Shown here piece by piece: positions 48,317 through 57,001 of a DNA stretch of 57,001 bases. This DNA comes from Alphaproteobacteria bacterium (GTDB taxonomy: Bacteria > Pseudomonadota > Alphaproteobacteria > Bin95). The notes beneath the pieces are model-generated. The model ran no database searches and had not been told where the DNA came from. It was given only the letters and a program-made list of their open reading frames with translations. A program made the position numbers and the translations under genes. Each line of letters begins with the position of its first letter. Within the stretch, counting starts at the first letter, position 1. The stretch covers positions 1 to 57,001 of the forward strand of contig JAJECF010000237.1 of the NCBI GenBank assembly GCA_022822125.1, read 5' to 3'.

Positions 48317-49277
48317 ATCGCCGGATAACACGTTGCGCAAGGCCGGACGCCGGGTGCTGGCGATGGAGGCCGACGCGCTGCTGGCGCTCGCCGACAGCCT
48401 GGACAGCGCCTTCGACGAGGCTGTCGATATCCTGGCCGGCGCCAGCGGGCGGGTGATCGTGACCGGCATGGGCAAGAGCGGCCATGTCGCCGTCAAGATC
48501 GCCTCCACGCTGGCCTCGACGGGCACGCCGGCGCATTTCGTCCATCCCGGCGAGGCGGCGCATGGCGACCTTGGCATGATCGCGCGGGGCGATGTGCTGC
48601 TGGCGCTGTCCAATTCCGGCGGCACGGCCGAGCTCGCCGTCGTCATGGCCCATGCGGCGCGCTACTCGGTGCCGCTGATCGCGGTGACGGCCAATGCCGG
48701 CAGCCCGCTTGCGGAGGCGGCGGCGCTGGCGGTCGTGCTGCCGACAGTGTCCGAGGCGTGCCCGATGGGCCTTGCGCCCACCACCTCCACCACCATGATG
48801 CTGGCGCTGGGCGATGCGCTGGCGGTGGCGCTGCTGGAGCGCAAGGGCTTCTCCGCGGACGATTTCCGCACCCTGCATCCCGGCGGATCGCTCGGCGAAA
48901 GCCTGAAGCTCGTCTCCGACATCATGCATACGGGCGACGGCATGCCGCTCGTCGGGCCGGAGACGGTGATGGCCGAGGCGCTGATCGAGATCTCGTCCAA
49001 GGCGTTCGGTTGCGTCGGCGTGACGGACGAGGCGGGCGCGCTGCTCGGCATCGTGACGGACGGCGACCTGCGCCGGTCGATGAGCACGGACCTGCTGCAA
49101 CGCCCCGTCTCGGCGATCATGACCGCTTCGCCCAAGACCATCCGCCCGCGGGCGCTGGCGGCCGAGGCGGTGGCGGTGATGAACGAGGCGCAGATCACCG
49201 CATTGTTCGTCGTCGAGGACGGCATGCCGGTCGGCATCGTCCATGTCCATGACTGCCTGCGCGCCGGAGTCGCCTGA
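48306..49277 (+). CDS. kdsD: Arabinose-5-phosphate isomerase
   Basis: 323 residues. It makes arabinose-5-phosphate, the precursor of Kdo for lipopolysaccharide. An N-terminal SIS domain (GMGKSGHVAVKIASTLASTG) is followed by two CBS domains (about residues 205-320). It lies ahead of lptC-lptA-lptB, forming an LPS operon. Confidence 0.94.
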   Translation: MLTESPDNTLRKAGRRVLAMEADALLALADSLDSAFDEAVDILAGASGRVIVTGMGKSGHVAVKIASTLASTGTPAHFVHPGEAAHGDLGMIARGDVLLALSNSGGTAELAVVMAHAARYSVPLIAVTANAGSPLAEAAALAVVLPTVSEACPMGLAPTTSTTMMLALGDALAVALLERKGFSADDFRTLHPGGSLGESLKLVSDIMHTGDGMPLVGPETVMAEALIEISSKAFGCVGVTDEAGALLGIVTDGDLRRSMSTDLLQRPVSAIMTASPKTIRPRALAAEAVAVMNEAQITALFVVEDGMPVGIVHVHDCLRAGVA

Positions 49278-49280
49278 GCC

Positions 49281-49916
49281 GTGGCGGCCCGCAGCGGGGC
49301 ATATCTTGCATTCGCCCGCGCGGACCGGCGGCCGGAGGCTCGGCGCTTCTATTCGCGCTTCGTACACTGGGCGAAGGTGGGGCTGCCGGCCGCGGCCGCG
49401 GCTTTGCTGCTCGCGGTCTTCGCCTGGCCGGAGGCCGAAGACGTGCTGGCGCCGGAATTGAAGGACGGGGTTTCGACGAAGCTCACCATGGCCAATATGG
49501 AAGCCTTCGGCTGGGACGAGGATCGTCCCTATTCGGTCCGCTCCGCCAGCGTCCGCCGGCTCGGCGACGAGGGCCGGCGCTTCTTCATGGACCATCCGAA
49601 GGCCTGGATCGTCCTTCCGGACGGGGCGTGGCTCTCCGGCACCGGCGAAAGCGGCGTTGTGGACTGGACGGAGCGGACCGTGAGCCTGTCGGGCGAGGTC
49701 CGGCTCGAGCATGAGGCCGGCTTTGCAATCCACACTCGTGAGGCTTTCGTGAACCTGACCGAAAAGACGGCGAAGGGCGACGGCCCGGTGGAAGGCGAAG
49801 GCAATGAGGGCCGGTTCTGGGCCGAGGGCTTCCGCATGCTGGACGGCGGCAACAGGATCCGCCTGATCGGCCGGTCCTTCGTCCGTTTCGATTCCGGCCC
49901 GGCGGCGGCGCAATGA
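49281..49916 (+). CDS. lptC: LPS export protein LptC
   Basis: 211 residues from GTG 49281. One membrane helix lies at about residues 33-50 (VGLPAAAAALLLAVFAW). The remaining beta-rich periplasmic part passes LPS from LptFG to LptA. It overlaps lptA by 4 bp. Confidence 0.85.
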   Translation: MAARSGAYLAFARADRRPEARRFYSRFVHWAKVGLPAAAAALLLAVFAWPEAEDVLAPELKDGVSTKLTMANMEAFGWDEDRPYSVRSASVRRLGDEGRRFFMDHPKAWIVLPDGAWLSGTGESGVVDWTERTVSLSGEVRLEHEAGFAIHTREAFVNLTEKTAKGDGPVEGEGNEGRFWAEGFRMLDGGNRIRLIGRSFVRFDSGPAAAQ

Positions 49917-50710
49917 AGCCGGCTGCGCTCGCCCTCCTGCCGGTTCTGGTCTCTGCGGCGGCCTGGGGGTTCGAACTCGACCTCGCAGGGGCGGGCGGCC
50001 CGCTCCAGATCCAGGCGTCCCGGAGCATCGAGTGGCGGCGCGACGAGAAGGTCTATATCGCGGAGGGTGATGTGCGCGCCGAACGCGACGGCCTCGTTCT
50101 GGAGGCCGAGACCGTGTCCGCCCATTACCGGCCCGACGAGGCGGGCAAGACGGAGATCGACCGGATCGAGGCGCAGGGCGGCGTGACCATCCGCTCCCCG
50201 GACGGGACCGCGAGCGGCCGGGAGGCGACCTACGATCTCAACCGGTCGGTCATCGTCATGCGCGGCGGCGACCTTGCGCTCACGACCGCCGAATACCGGA
50301 TCACGGCCCGCGACAGCCTCGAATTCCACAGGAGCGAAAACTACGCCGTGGCGCGCGGCGCCGCGCGGGCGGTGCGGGCGGAGGAGGCTGTCTCGGCGGA
50401 AACCCTGGTCCTGCGGTTCGAGGAGACGGAGGAAGGCGGGCTTGCTGCCCGGAGCCTGGAAGGGTTCGGCAAGGTCGAGGTGCGCAGAGGCCCCGACACG
50501 ATTACCGGCGAGCGCGGCGTTTACGACACCGAGACGCAGACCGCCGAAATCTGCGGCAATGTCCGCCTGCAGCAAGGCCCCAACCGGATGGCCGGCGAAT
50601 GCGCCGAACTGGACCTCGCAAAAGGCCGAAGCCGTCTGGTCGCGGGCGCCGGCCAGCGCGTGAGCGGCCTGTTCGAACCCGGCGCAGCAGATCCCGCGCC
50701 GGCGCAATGA
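49913..50710 (+). CDS. lptA: LPS transport protein LptA
   Basis: 265 residues with an N-terminal signal-like stretch (ALALLPVLVSAAAWG). Repeating beta-jellyroll strands (VYIAEGDVRAERDGLVLEAETVSAHY and similar) form the periplasmic bridge. It is longer than E. coli LptA (185). It overlaps lptB by 4 bp. Confidence 0.88.
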   Translation: MKPAALALLPVLVSAAAWGFELDLAGAGGPLQIQASRSIEWRRDEKVYIAEGDVRAERDGLVLEAETVSAHYRPDEAGKTEIDRIEAQGGVTIRSPDGTASGREATYDLNRSVIVMRGGDLALTTAEYRITARDSLEFHRSENYAVARGAARAVRAEEAVSAETLVLRFEETEEGGLAARSLEGFGKVEVRRGPDTITGERGVYDTETQTAEICGNVRLQQGPNRMAGECAELDLAKGRSRLVAGAGQRVSGLFEPGAADPAPAQ

Positions 50711-51435
50711 CGGAGCCCGGACTTACAGCGTCCGGGCTTGCCAAACGGTATCGCAGGCGCACCGTGCTGCGCGATGTCTCGCTTTCCGTGGGCCGGGGCG
50801 AGGCCGTGGGCCTGCTCGGGCCCAATGGCGCCGGCAAGACCACATGCTTCTACATCCTCACCGGCCTGACGGCCCCGGACAGCGGGGATGTCAGCATCGA
50901 CGGACAGGACGTGACCGGCCTGCCGCTCTACCGCCGGGCGCGGCTCGGGCTCGGCTACCTGCCGCAGGAGCCGTCCATATTCCGCGGCCTGACGGTCGAG
51001 GCGAATATCCGCGCCGTGCTGGAGGTTGTGGAGAGAGACAGGGCCGTGCGCGCCGAAGTGCTGGAGGACCTGCTGGCGGAGTTCGCCATCGGCCATCTGC
51101 GCCGTTCGGCGGCGCTGGCGCTTTCCGGCGGCGAGCGGCGGCGGGTCGAGATCGCGCGCGCGCTCGCCGCCCGCCCGAACTACATCCTTCTCGACGAGCC
51201 GCTGGCCGGCATCGACCCCATCGCCGTGGGCGAAATCCGCGACCTGGTCTCCCATCTCAAGGACCGCGGCATCGGCGTGCTGATTACCGACCACAATGTC
51301 CGCGAGACGCTGGAGATCGTGGACCGCGCCTATATCCTGGCGGGCGGGGCCATCCTCAAGGAGGGCGCGCCGGCGGACATCATCGCCGACGAGCATGTCC
51401 GGCGCGTCTATCTGGGCGACAGCTTCAGCCTGTAG
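50707..51435 (+). CDS. lptB: LPS export ABC ATPase LptB
   Basis: 242 residues. Walker A is GPNGAGKTT, the signature LSGGERRRVEIARAL, Walker B YILLDEPLAGID, and the switch ITDHNVRETL. It powers LPS extraction with LptFG, which are not in the window. It is followed by rpoN 38 bp downstream, the standard order. Confidence 0.95.
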   Translation: MTEPGLTASGLAKRYRRRTVLRDVSLSVGRGEAVGLLGPNGAGKTTCFYILTGLTAPDSGDVSIDGQDVTGLPLYRRARLGLGYLPQEPSIFRGLTVEANIRAVLEVVERDRAVRAEVLEDLLAEFAIGHLRRSAALALSGGERRRVEIARALAARPNYILLDEPLAGIDPIAVGEIRDLVSHLKDRGIGVLITDHNVRETLEIVDRAYILAGGAILKEGAPADIIADEHVRRVYLGDSFSL

Positions 51436-51473
51436 CGCCGATTTCGGCTATAACGCGCTTCCGGGAGAGGACG

Positions 51474-52895
51474 ATGGCGCTCGGACCGAGGCTGCGGCAA
51501 CGCCAGGCCCAGGGGCTGGCAATGACGCCCAGATTGCAGCAGTCGATCAGGCTGCTGCAGATGGGCAGTCTCGAACTGGAGTCGTTCGTCGAGGCCCAGC
51601 TTGAGGAGAACCCGCTGCTGACGCGCGGCGACCCGGATGGCGAGGCCGCCGCCGCCGATATGCCCGCCGAGCCGTCCTTCTCCACCGAAGCCGCAGGCGG
51701 CGGCCCGCCTGCGGCGGACGGGTTCGCGGCCCTTCCCCGCAGCGCCGCCGGCTTCGACGGCGACCTGCCCGGCCCGGAGGAGCGCCTGGCGGACGCGCCC
51801 AGCCTGCGCGATCGCCTCGAACGGCAGTTGATGCTCGACATCGCCGACCCCCGCGACCGGCTGATCGGACGGGCGGTCATAGATGCGCTCGACCCTTCCG
51901 GCTGGTTCACCGCCGACATTGAGGGCTTCGCCTGCGGCCTGGGCGCGCTGCCGGAGGATGTCGAGCGGGTGCTGCTCAGCCTGCAGCAATTCGAGCCGGC
52001 GGGCCTGTTCGCCCGCTCGCTTTCCGAGTGCCTGGCGCTGCAATTGCGCGACCGGGGCCGCTACGGCCCGGCCATGGCGGCGCTGCTCGACAACCTGGAC
52101 CTGCTGGCCGCCGGGCGTTTCGACGCGCTCGGCGAGGCCTGCGGCGTCGATGGGGAGGAGCTTGCGCGGATGGTGCGCGAGCTGCGCTCGCTTGACCCCA
52201 AGCCCGCTTCGGCCTTCGAGGAAGATGCCGCCGCGGGGCCCGTCATCCCGGACATTCTGGTGCGCGCGCATGCCGCCGGCGGCTGGGCGGTGGAACTCAA
52301 TGACGAGGCGCTGCCGCGCGTGCTGGTGGACCGCGAATATTACGCACGGGTGCATGGCGATGCAGCCTCGGATGCCGACCGCGCATTCCTTGCCGACCGG
52401 CTGAGCAGCGCCAACTGGCTGGTAAAGGCGCTCGGCCAACGGGCGGAAACCATGCTCAAGGTCGCCGTCGAGCTCGTGCGCCGGCAGCGGGCGTTCTTCG
52501 CGCACGGGGTGCGGCATCTGCGCCCGCTGACGCTCCGGGACATTGCGGAGGCGCTGGGCGTCCATGAGAGCACGGTGAGCCGCGTGACCGCGAACAAGAC
52601 CATGGCCACGCCCCTCGGCCTCTTCGAGTTGAAATATTTCTTTACCGCCGCGATCGCCGGCACCGGTGGCGAGGCCCATTCAGCGGAAGCGGTCCGGCAC
52701 CGGCTGAAGGCGCTGATCGACGCCGAAGACCCCGGCCGGACGCTCTCGGACGACAAGCTGGCGGACGCGATGCGCGTCGAGGGCGTGGATATTGCGCGCC
52801 GGACGGTCGCCAAATACCGGGAAACCATGGGCATTCCGTCCTCCGCGCAGCGCCGGCGGCGCAAATTGGCAGGCGCTGTTGGAAAAGGCCATTGA
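51474..52895 (+). CDS. rpoN: RNA polymerase sigma-54 factor
   Basis: 473 residues. Region I (MTPRLQQSIRLLQMGSLEL) interacts with enhancer-binding activators. The C-terminal RpoN box (ARRTVAKYRE) recognises the -24 element. The HTH block DIAEALGVHESTVSRVTANK is intact. GGGAGAGG precedes the ATG. It is followed by hpf and ptsN, the usual cluster. Confidence 0.96.
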   Translation: MALGPRLRQRQAQGLAMTPRLQQSIRLLQMGSLELESFVEAQLEENPLLTRGDPDGEAAAADMPAEPSFSTEAAGGGPPAADGFAALPRSAAGFDGDLPGPEERLADAPSLRDRLERQLMLDIADPRDRLIGRAVIDALDPSGWFTADIEGFACGLGALPEDVERVLLSLQQFEPAGLFARSLSECLALQLRDRGRYGPAMAALLDNLDLLAAGRFDALGEACGVDGEELARMVRELRSLDPKPASAFEEDAAAGPVIPDILVRAHAAGGWAVELNDEALPRVLVDREYYARVHGDAASDADRAFLADRLSSANWLVKALGQRAETMLKVAVELVRRQRAFFAHGVRHLRPLTLRDIAEALGVHESTVSRVTANKTMATPLGLFELKYFFTAAIAGTGGEAHSAEAVRHRLKALIDAEDPGRTLSDDKLADAMRVEGVDIARRTVAKYRETMGIPSSAQRRRRKLAGAVGKGH

Positions 52896-52963
52896 CCGGA
52901 GGCGGCGACCGCTCCTAAATTTGCTCCAGAACCGCCCGGTCCGGAGACAGTGGGGAGCGGCAG

Positions 52964-53548
52964 GTGCGGATTTCCGTAAGCGGCAAGCAATTGGAAGTGA
53001 GCCAGAGGCTCGCCGACAGGGTCAGGGCATCGCTCGAACAGTCCGTGGCCCGGTATTTCGACCGGGCAATCGACGCCCAGGTCGCATTTTCGAAGCAGGG
53101 CGCGAATGTCCGGGCGGACGTTTCGGTCCATGCCGGGCGCGGGCTCGCGGTGCAAACGCACGGCCAGGCTGCGGACCCGTGGCAGGCCTTCGGCGAGGCG
53201 GAGGAGAAGGCGGCGAAGCGCCTTCGCCGCCACAAGCGCCGCTTGCGCAACCACCATCGCCGCGATGAGGCCGAGCTCGACCGCTGGTCCGTCGCCCACC
53301 GCATCCTCGACGAGCCGGAAGGCGCGGGTGAGGAGGCGACAGAGGACGCGCCTGCGATCATCGCGGAGATGACCGAGGATGTGCTGACGCTCAGCGTCGG
53401 CGAGGCTGTGATGCATATGGATTTCGGCGGCCAGCCGGCCCTGCTGTTCCGCAATGCCGCGCATGGCGGGCTGAACATGATTTACCGGCGCGCCGACGGC
53501 AATGTGGGCTGGGTCGATCCCGACGGCCGGCCCCATCGCGACGGTTGA
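52964..53548 (+). CDS. hpf: Long-form ribosome hibernation promoting factor
   Basis: 194 residues from GTG 52964 (GGGGAG upstream). The N-terminal HPF/RaiA fold (ISVSGKQLEVSQRLADRV) and the C-terminal dimerisation domain (about 135-194) make it the long form that forms 100S ribosome dimers. It is separated from rpoN by 68 bp, which may hold its own promoter. Confidence 0.93.
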   Translation: MRISVSGKQLEVSQRLADRVRASLEQSVARYFDRAIDAQVAFSKQGANVRADVSVHAGRGLAVQTHGQAADPWQAFGEAEEKAAKRLRRHKRRLRNHHRRDEAELDRWSVAHRILDEPEGAGEEATEDAPAIIAEMTEDVLTLSVGEAVMHMDFGGQPALLFRNAAHGGLNMIYRRADGNVGWVDPDGRPHRDG

Positions 53549-53554
53549 CGCCCG

Positions 53555-54001
53555 ATGGGCGTCCTGGAGCTGATGGGCCCGGACGGCGTGGTCGCCGACC
53601 TCGAGGCGTCCAGCAAGAAGCATGCGCTTGAGCAGATGGCGTCCGTTGCCGCGGAGAGCCTGGGCCTGAGCTCCAAGGCCGTGTTCACCGTGCTGGTGGA
53701 CCGGGAGAAACTCGGCAGCACCGGCGTCGGGCGCGGCATCGCCATTCCGCACGCCAAGATGGCCGGCCTGGACAGCATTCACGGTTTCCTCATCCGCTCG
53801 CGGGAGGCCGTGCCCTTCGAGGCGGTGGACGATGAGCCGGTCGATCTCTTCTTCCTGCTGCTCGCGCCGGAGAGCGCCGGTGCCGAGCATCTGAAGGCGC
53901 TTGCGCGGGTCTCGCGCACGCTCCGCGACCGGGAGACGGTGAAGGCGCTCCGGGAAGCCGCCGGCGCCGCCGCCATGCGCGCCGTGCTGGAAGAGTGCTA
54001 G
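53555..54001 (+). CDS. ptsN: PTS nitrogen regulatory protein EIIA-Ntr
   Basis: 148 residues of the EIIA-fructose/Ntr fold. The phosphorylated histidine is H66 in GIAIPHAKM. It regulates potassium transport and nitrogen-linked processes by protein contacts. It starts 6 bp after hpf. Confidence 0.93.
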   Translation: MGVLELMGPDGVVADLEASSKKHALEQMASVAAESLGLSSKAVFTVLVDREKLGSTGVGRGIAIPHAKMAGLDSIHGFLIRSREAVPFEAVDDEPVDLFFLLLAPESAGAEHLKALARVSRTLRDRETVKALREAAGAAAMRAVLEEC

Positions 54002-54189
54002 CCCGGATTTCTTGCAGCGGCGGGGCTTTGGAAGGGTTTTGTCGCTTGCCGGATTCGGACGCAGCGGTTTTGAGCTCCTGGCCCCCCGGCGCGATAATCG
54101 TGGAGCCGTCGCGGCGGTTGCGCATCCGGCCGTTTCGGTGCACGGTTCCGGCGTCCAAGGGGACGTTCCGGCCTCAATAGGTCCTAGCA

Positions 54190-55389
54190 ATGTCTGAAGC
54201 CGCCCCGCCGCTTGCCGGCGTCAAGGTCGTCGATATCGCCAATTTCCTCGCCGGCCCTGTGGCCTCCATGTTCCTCGCCGATTTCGGCGCGGAGGTCGTC
54301 AAGGTCGAGCGCCCGGATACCGGCGATGAACTGCGCTACTGGGGCAACGACAGGAACGGCGTTGGCCTGATGTACAAGATGGTCAACCGCAACAAGCGTT
54401 CGGTGACCGCCGACATGCGCACGCCGCTCGGCGTCGAGATCGTCAGGCGCCTGGCTGCGGACGCCGACATCCTCATCGAGAATTTCCGCAAGGGCACGCT
54501 GGAGCGCTGGGGGCTCGGCTACGACGTGCTGAGCGAACGCAATCCGGGCCTCATCATGGTGCGCCTGACGGGCTTCGGCCAGACCGGCCCCAACAGCCAC
54601 CGGCCGGGCTTCGGCACGCTCGCCGAGGGCTATTCGGGCTATGCCTATATCACCGGATATGCGGACCGGCCGCCGCTGCTGCCGGGCTTCGGCCTGGCGG
54701 ACGAGAGCTCGGGCCTGATGGGCGCGTTCCTCGCCATGGTGGCGTTGCAGGAGAAGCGCCGGTCGGGCAAGGGGCAGGTGGTGGATTTCGCGATCTACGA
54801 GCCGCTCTTCACCCTGCTGGGGCCGCAGGTGGTGGATTTCGACCAGCTCGGCATCGTGCAGGAGCGCAATGGCAGCCGGCTGCCCTTCACCGCGCCGCGC
54901 AACACCTACCGGACGAAGGATGACAAGTGGGTCTCGATCTCGGGCAGCGCCCAGTCCACCTTCGAGCGCATGTGCGAGGCGCTGGAGGTGCCGGAGCTTG
55001 TCCACGATCCGCGCTTCCTCGACAACCGGCTGCGCATCCGCAACGCGCCGGCGCTCGACGAGGCGCTCCAGGCGGCGATGCTGCGCTTCGACCGCGACGA
55101 CCTGCTCGCGCTCTTCGACCGCTTCGACGCCGCGGCGGCGCCCTGCAACAGCATTGCCGAGATTTTCGAGGACCCGCACTACAAGGCGCGGGAGAACATC
55201 GTCGCGGTCGAGGACGGCGAGCTCGGCGGCCCCATCCGGATGCAGAATGTGGTGGGCAAGTTCTCGCGCACGCCCGGCGGGATACGCCATGCCGGGCCGA
55301 AGCTCGGGGCCGACAACCGGGCCGTCCTCGTGGAACGGCTCGGCTTCGACGAAACGGAGTTGCGCGCGGCCGGCCTGCCGCTCGACTGA
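54190..55389 (+). CDS. CaiB/BaiF family CoA transferase
   Basis: 399 residues of the family III CoA transferases. The catalytic aspartate is expected in the stretch EKRRSGKGQVVDFAIYEPL, and the N-terminus is VKVVDIANFLAGPVASMFLADFGAEVVKVE. The acid substrate cannot be told from sequence. It is followed 36 bp later by an HMG-CoA-lyase-like gene, a pair often seen in organic-acid catabolism, in which the acid is activated then cleaved. Confidence 0.9.
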   Translation: MSEAAPPLAGVKVVDIANFLAGPVASMFLADFGAEVVKVERPDTGDELRYWGNDRNGVGLMYKMVNRNKRSVTADMRTPLGVEIVRRLAADADILIENFRKGTLERWGLGYDVLSERNPGLIMVRLTGFGQTGPNSHRPGFGTLAEGYSGYAYITGYADRPPLLPGFGLADESSGLMGAFLAMVALQEKRRSGKGQVVDFAIYEPLFTLLGPQVVDFDQLGIVQERNGSRLPFTAPRNTYRTKDDKWVSISGSAQSTFERMCEALEVPELVHDPRFLDNRLRIRNAPALDEALQAAMLRFDRDDLLALFDRFDAAAAPCNSIAEIFEDPHYKARENIVAVEDGELGGPIRMQNVVGKFSRTPGGIRHAGPKLGADNRAVLVERLGFDETELRAAGLPLD

Positions 55390-55425
55390 GGCGGTGGCCG
55401 GAAGAGTGGCCAAGGGAGGAAGGAC

Positions 55426-56337
55426 ATGCTGGCGCTGCCGGAACGGGTGACCGTGGTCGAGGTGGGCCCGCGCGACGGCCTGCAGTCGCTCGGCCGCTGG
55501 ATCGAGACCGACGTCAAGGTCCGGATGATCGACCGGCTGACCGACGCCGGCTTTCCTGTCATCGAGATCACCAGCTTCGCAAGTCCGCGCTATGTGCCGA
55601 TGCTGACCGACGCCGAGGAGGTCGTCTCGCGGGTGAAGCGGCGCGAGGGCACCGTCTATCGCGCGCTGGTACCGAACAAGCGCGGCGCGCTCCGCGCCGT
55701 CGAGACCGATATCGACGAGATACTCGGCCTCATGACGGTGAGCGGCACCTACATGGCGAAGAACCAGAACATGACGGTGGACGAAGCGATCCGGGCGGGC
55801 GGCGACTGCTTCCGCGTCGCCGACGAGGCCGGCCGGGCCTTCATCATGGCTCTCGGCATGTCGCTCTACTGCCCCTATGAAGGCGTCATCGCGCCGGAGC
55901 GCACGCTCGATTGCGTGGACCGGCTGCGCAATATGGGCGTGAGGCGTTTCTACCTGGCCGGCAGCACGGGCATGGAGGAGCCGCGCCAGGTGGGCACGCT
56001 CTTCCGCATGGCGCACGACCGCTTCCCGGACTGCGAGTTCGGCTTCCATGTCCACGAGAAGCGGGGCTGGGCGCAGGCGAACGTGATGGCGGCGCTGGAT
56101 GCGGGCGTCGCGATGGTCGAGGGCTCCATCTGCGGCATCGGCGGCGGCATCGCCTTTCCCGGCGACTACGGCTCGGTCGGCAACCTGCCGACGGAGGACA
56201 TTGTGAGTTTCCTGAACGCCATGGGCGTCGATTGCGGCGTCGGCACGGGCGAGGCGGTGGAAGCCGCGCGGGACGTTGCGGGAATGACCGAAATCCCCCT
56301 CGCCAGCCGCGCGGGCAACATGCCGGAGCTGTCCTGA
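55426..56337 (+). CDS. Hydroxymethylglutaryl-CoA lyase-like enzyme
   Basis: 303 residues of the DRE-TIM family. The start block VGPRDGLQSL and metal site FGFHVHEKRGWA (HxH) are present. In true HMG-CoA lyases the active-site loop reads GLGGCPYA; here it is GIGGGIAFPG, with no cysteine at that place, though ICGIGG has one nearby. The enzyme therefore may cleave a different 3-hydroxyacyl-CoA. GGGAGGA precedes the ATG. Confidence 0.85.
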   Translation: MLALPERVTVVEVGPRDGLQSLGRWIETDVKVRMIDRLTDAGFPVIEITSFASPRYVPMLTDAEEVVSRVKRREGTVYRALVPNKRGALRAVETDIDEILGLMTVSGTYMAKNQNMTVDEAIRAGGDCFRVADEAGRAFIMALGMSLYCPYEGVIAPERTLDCVDRLRNMGVRRFYLAGSTGMEEPRQVGTLFRMAHDRFPDCEFGFHVHEKRGWAQANVMAALDAGVAMVEGSICGIGGGIAFPGDYGSVGNLPTEDIVSFLNAMGVDCGVGTGEAVEAARDVAGMTEIPLASRAGNMPELS

Positions 56338-56359
56338 CCGCCGGCCCCGCCGGGCGGTC

Positions 56360-57001
56360 ATGGCGGGCGGCATGAGGGTGCTGATCTGCGGCGGCGGCGT
56401 TATCGGGACGTCGCTTGCCTATTTCCTCGGCCTTCGCGGCGTGGAGGCGCTCGTCGTCGAGCGGGCGGGCGTCGCCAACGCCGCTTCCGGCAAGTCGGGC
56501 GGGTTCCTCGCGCGCGACTGGTGCGACGGCTCCCCTCTGGAAGCGCTGGCGCGCCGGGGCTTCGACCTGCATGCGGAACTGGCGGGGAGCCTCGACTGCG
56601 ACTGGGGTTATCGCCGGGTCGAGACGCTCGGCGTCGTCGCGAGCGCCCGGCGGGATGTCGGCCGGTTCAGGCGCCTGCCGTCTCCCGACTGGCTGGCAGG
56701 CGGCAGCGCGGTGCATGGAAAGCTGGGAGGCCCCGACACGACGGCGCAGATCCATCCGGCGGCCTTCACCGAGGCGATGATGGCGGGCGCCGCCGAGCGC
56801 GGCGCGCGGCTGATCGAGGGATGCGTCCAGGATATCGCGCTCGCGCCGGACGGCGTGCGCGCGGCGGGCGCGGTCATCGACGGGACGGAAGTGTCCGCCG
56901 ACGCCGTCGTCGTCGCCATGGGACCGTGGTCGCTGCTGGCCTGCCGCTGGCTTCCGCTGCCCGCCGTTTACGGCATCAAGGGGCACAGCCTCGTCTTCGA
57001 C
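56360..57001 (+). CDS. FAD-dependent oxidoreductase (DAO family), cut by the window end
   Basis: The first 214 residues are visible; the gene runs off the end. The FAD site VLICGGGVIGTSLAYFLG is at the N-terminus, followed by ASGKSGGFLARDW. The family includes D-amino-acid and glycine/sarcosine oxidases. The start could also be ATG 56372. It starts 22 bp after the lyase gene and is probably in the same operon. Confidence 0.85.
   Translation, partial: MAGGMRVLICGGGVIGTSLAYFLGLRGVEALVVERAGVANAASGKSGGFLARDWCDGSPLEALARRGFDLHAELAGSLDCDWGYRRVETLGVVASARRDVGRFRRLPSPDWLAGGSAVHGKLGGPDTTAQIHPAAFTEAMMAGAAERGARLIEGCVQDIALAPDGVRAAGAVIDGTEVSADAVVVAMGPWSLLACRWLPLPAVYGIKGHSLVFD

Overview
This 57 kb window is GC-rich chromosomal DNA of an alphaproteobacterium, probably from or near the Rhodospirillales; the order is an inference. 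The signs are: aerobic-type cobaltochelatase genes cobS and cobT beside a J-domain gene and bolA; a DksA with most zinc cysteines missing; a DUF3035 (BamF-like) lipoprotein; split glycine decarboxylase genes; heterotetrameric sarcosine oxidase; and the rpmF-plsX-fabH-ihfA-merR and lptC-lptA-lptB-rpoN-hpf-ptsN orders. Most genes are packed with 1-4 bp overlaps.

Layout. 0.2-7.9 kb: a type I secretion ABC transporter and its membrane-fusion protein, a small histidine-kinase-like ATPase, an unidentified 259-residue gene, and a large acidic RTX protein that is the likely secreted substrate. A tRNA-Arg(CCT) follows. 8.2-15.4 kb (minus): a crotonase, then a sarcosine oxidase operon (soxB-soxD-soxA-soxG) that continues into a retropepsin-like protease and an ureidoglycolate lyase. 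15.7-22.4 kb: enoyl-CoA hydratase, AidB-like acyl-CoA dehydrogenase, cobT-cobS, J-domain protein, bolA. 22.4-31.9 kb: DUF2889 gene, secA, cold-shock gene, merR-ihfA-fabH-plsX-rpmF (read in reverse), a CPA2 antiporter, a DUF465 protein and a universal stress protein. 32-36.5 kb: a glycine riboswitch ahead of gcvT-gcvH-gcvPA-gcvPB. Sarcosine oxidase and glycine cleavage both feed one-carbon units to tetrahydrofolate. 36.5-39 kb: a lower-GC insertion with a KAP-family P-loop NTPase. 39.5-47.4 kb: dksA, ileS, lspA, the DUF3035 lipoprotein, pgi, mutL. 47.7-54 kb: a short RNase D, kdsD, lptCAB, rpoN, hpf, ptsN. 54.2-57 kb: a CoA transferase, an HMG-CoA-lyase-like enzyme and a truncated FAD oxidoreductase.

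The least explained features lie between genes. Three places, upstream of soxB, dksA and the RNase D gene and always in the orientation of the downstream gene, carry CATGAC repeated at an exact 10-bp period. Two of them lie inside a related unit of about 150 bp with an extended -10-like block and a hairpin. Two other gaps carry mobile-looking elements whose ends match each other in opposite orientation and which enclose a palindromic repeat family (CTTCGATACG...CTACTCAGGATGAGG) found at five places. A run of 13 G sits inside the RTX gene near its start.
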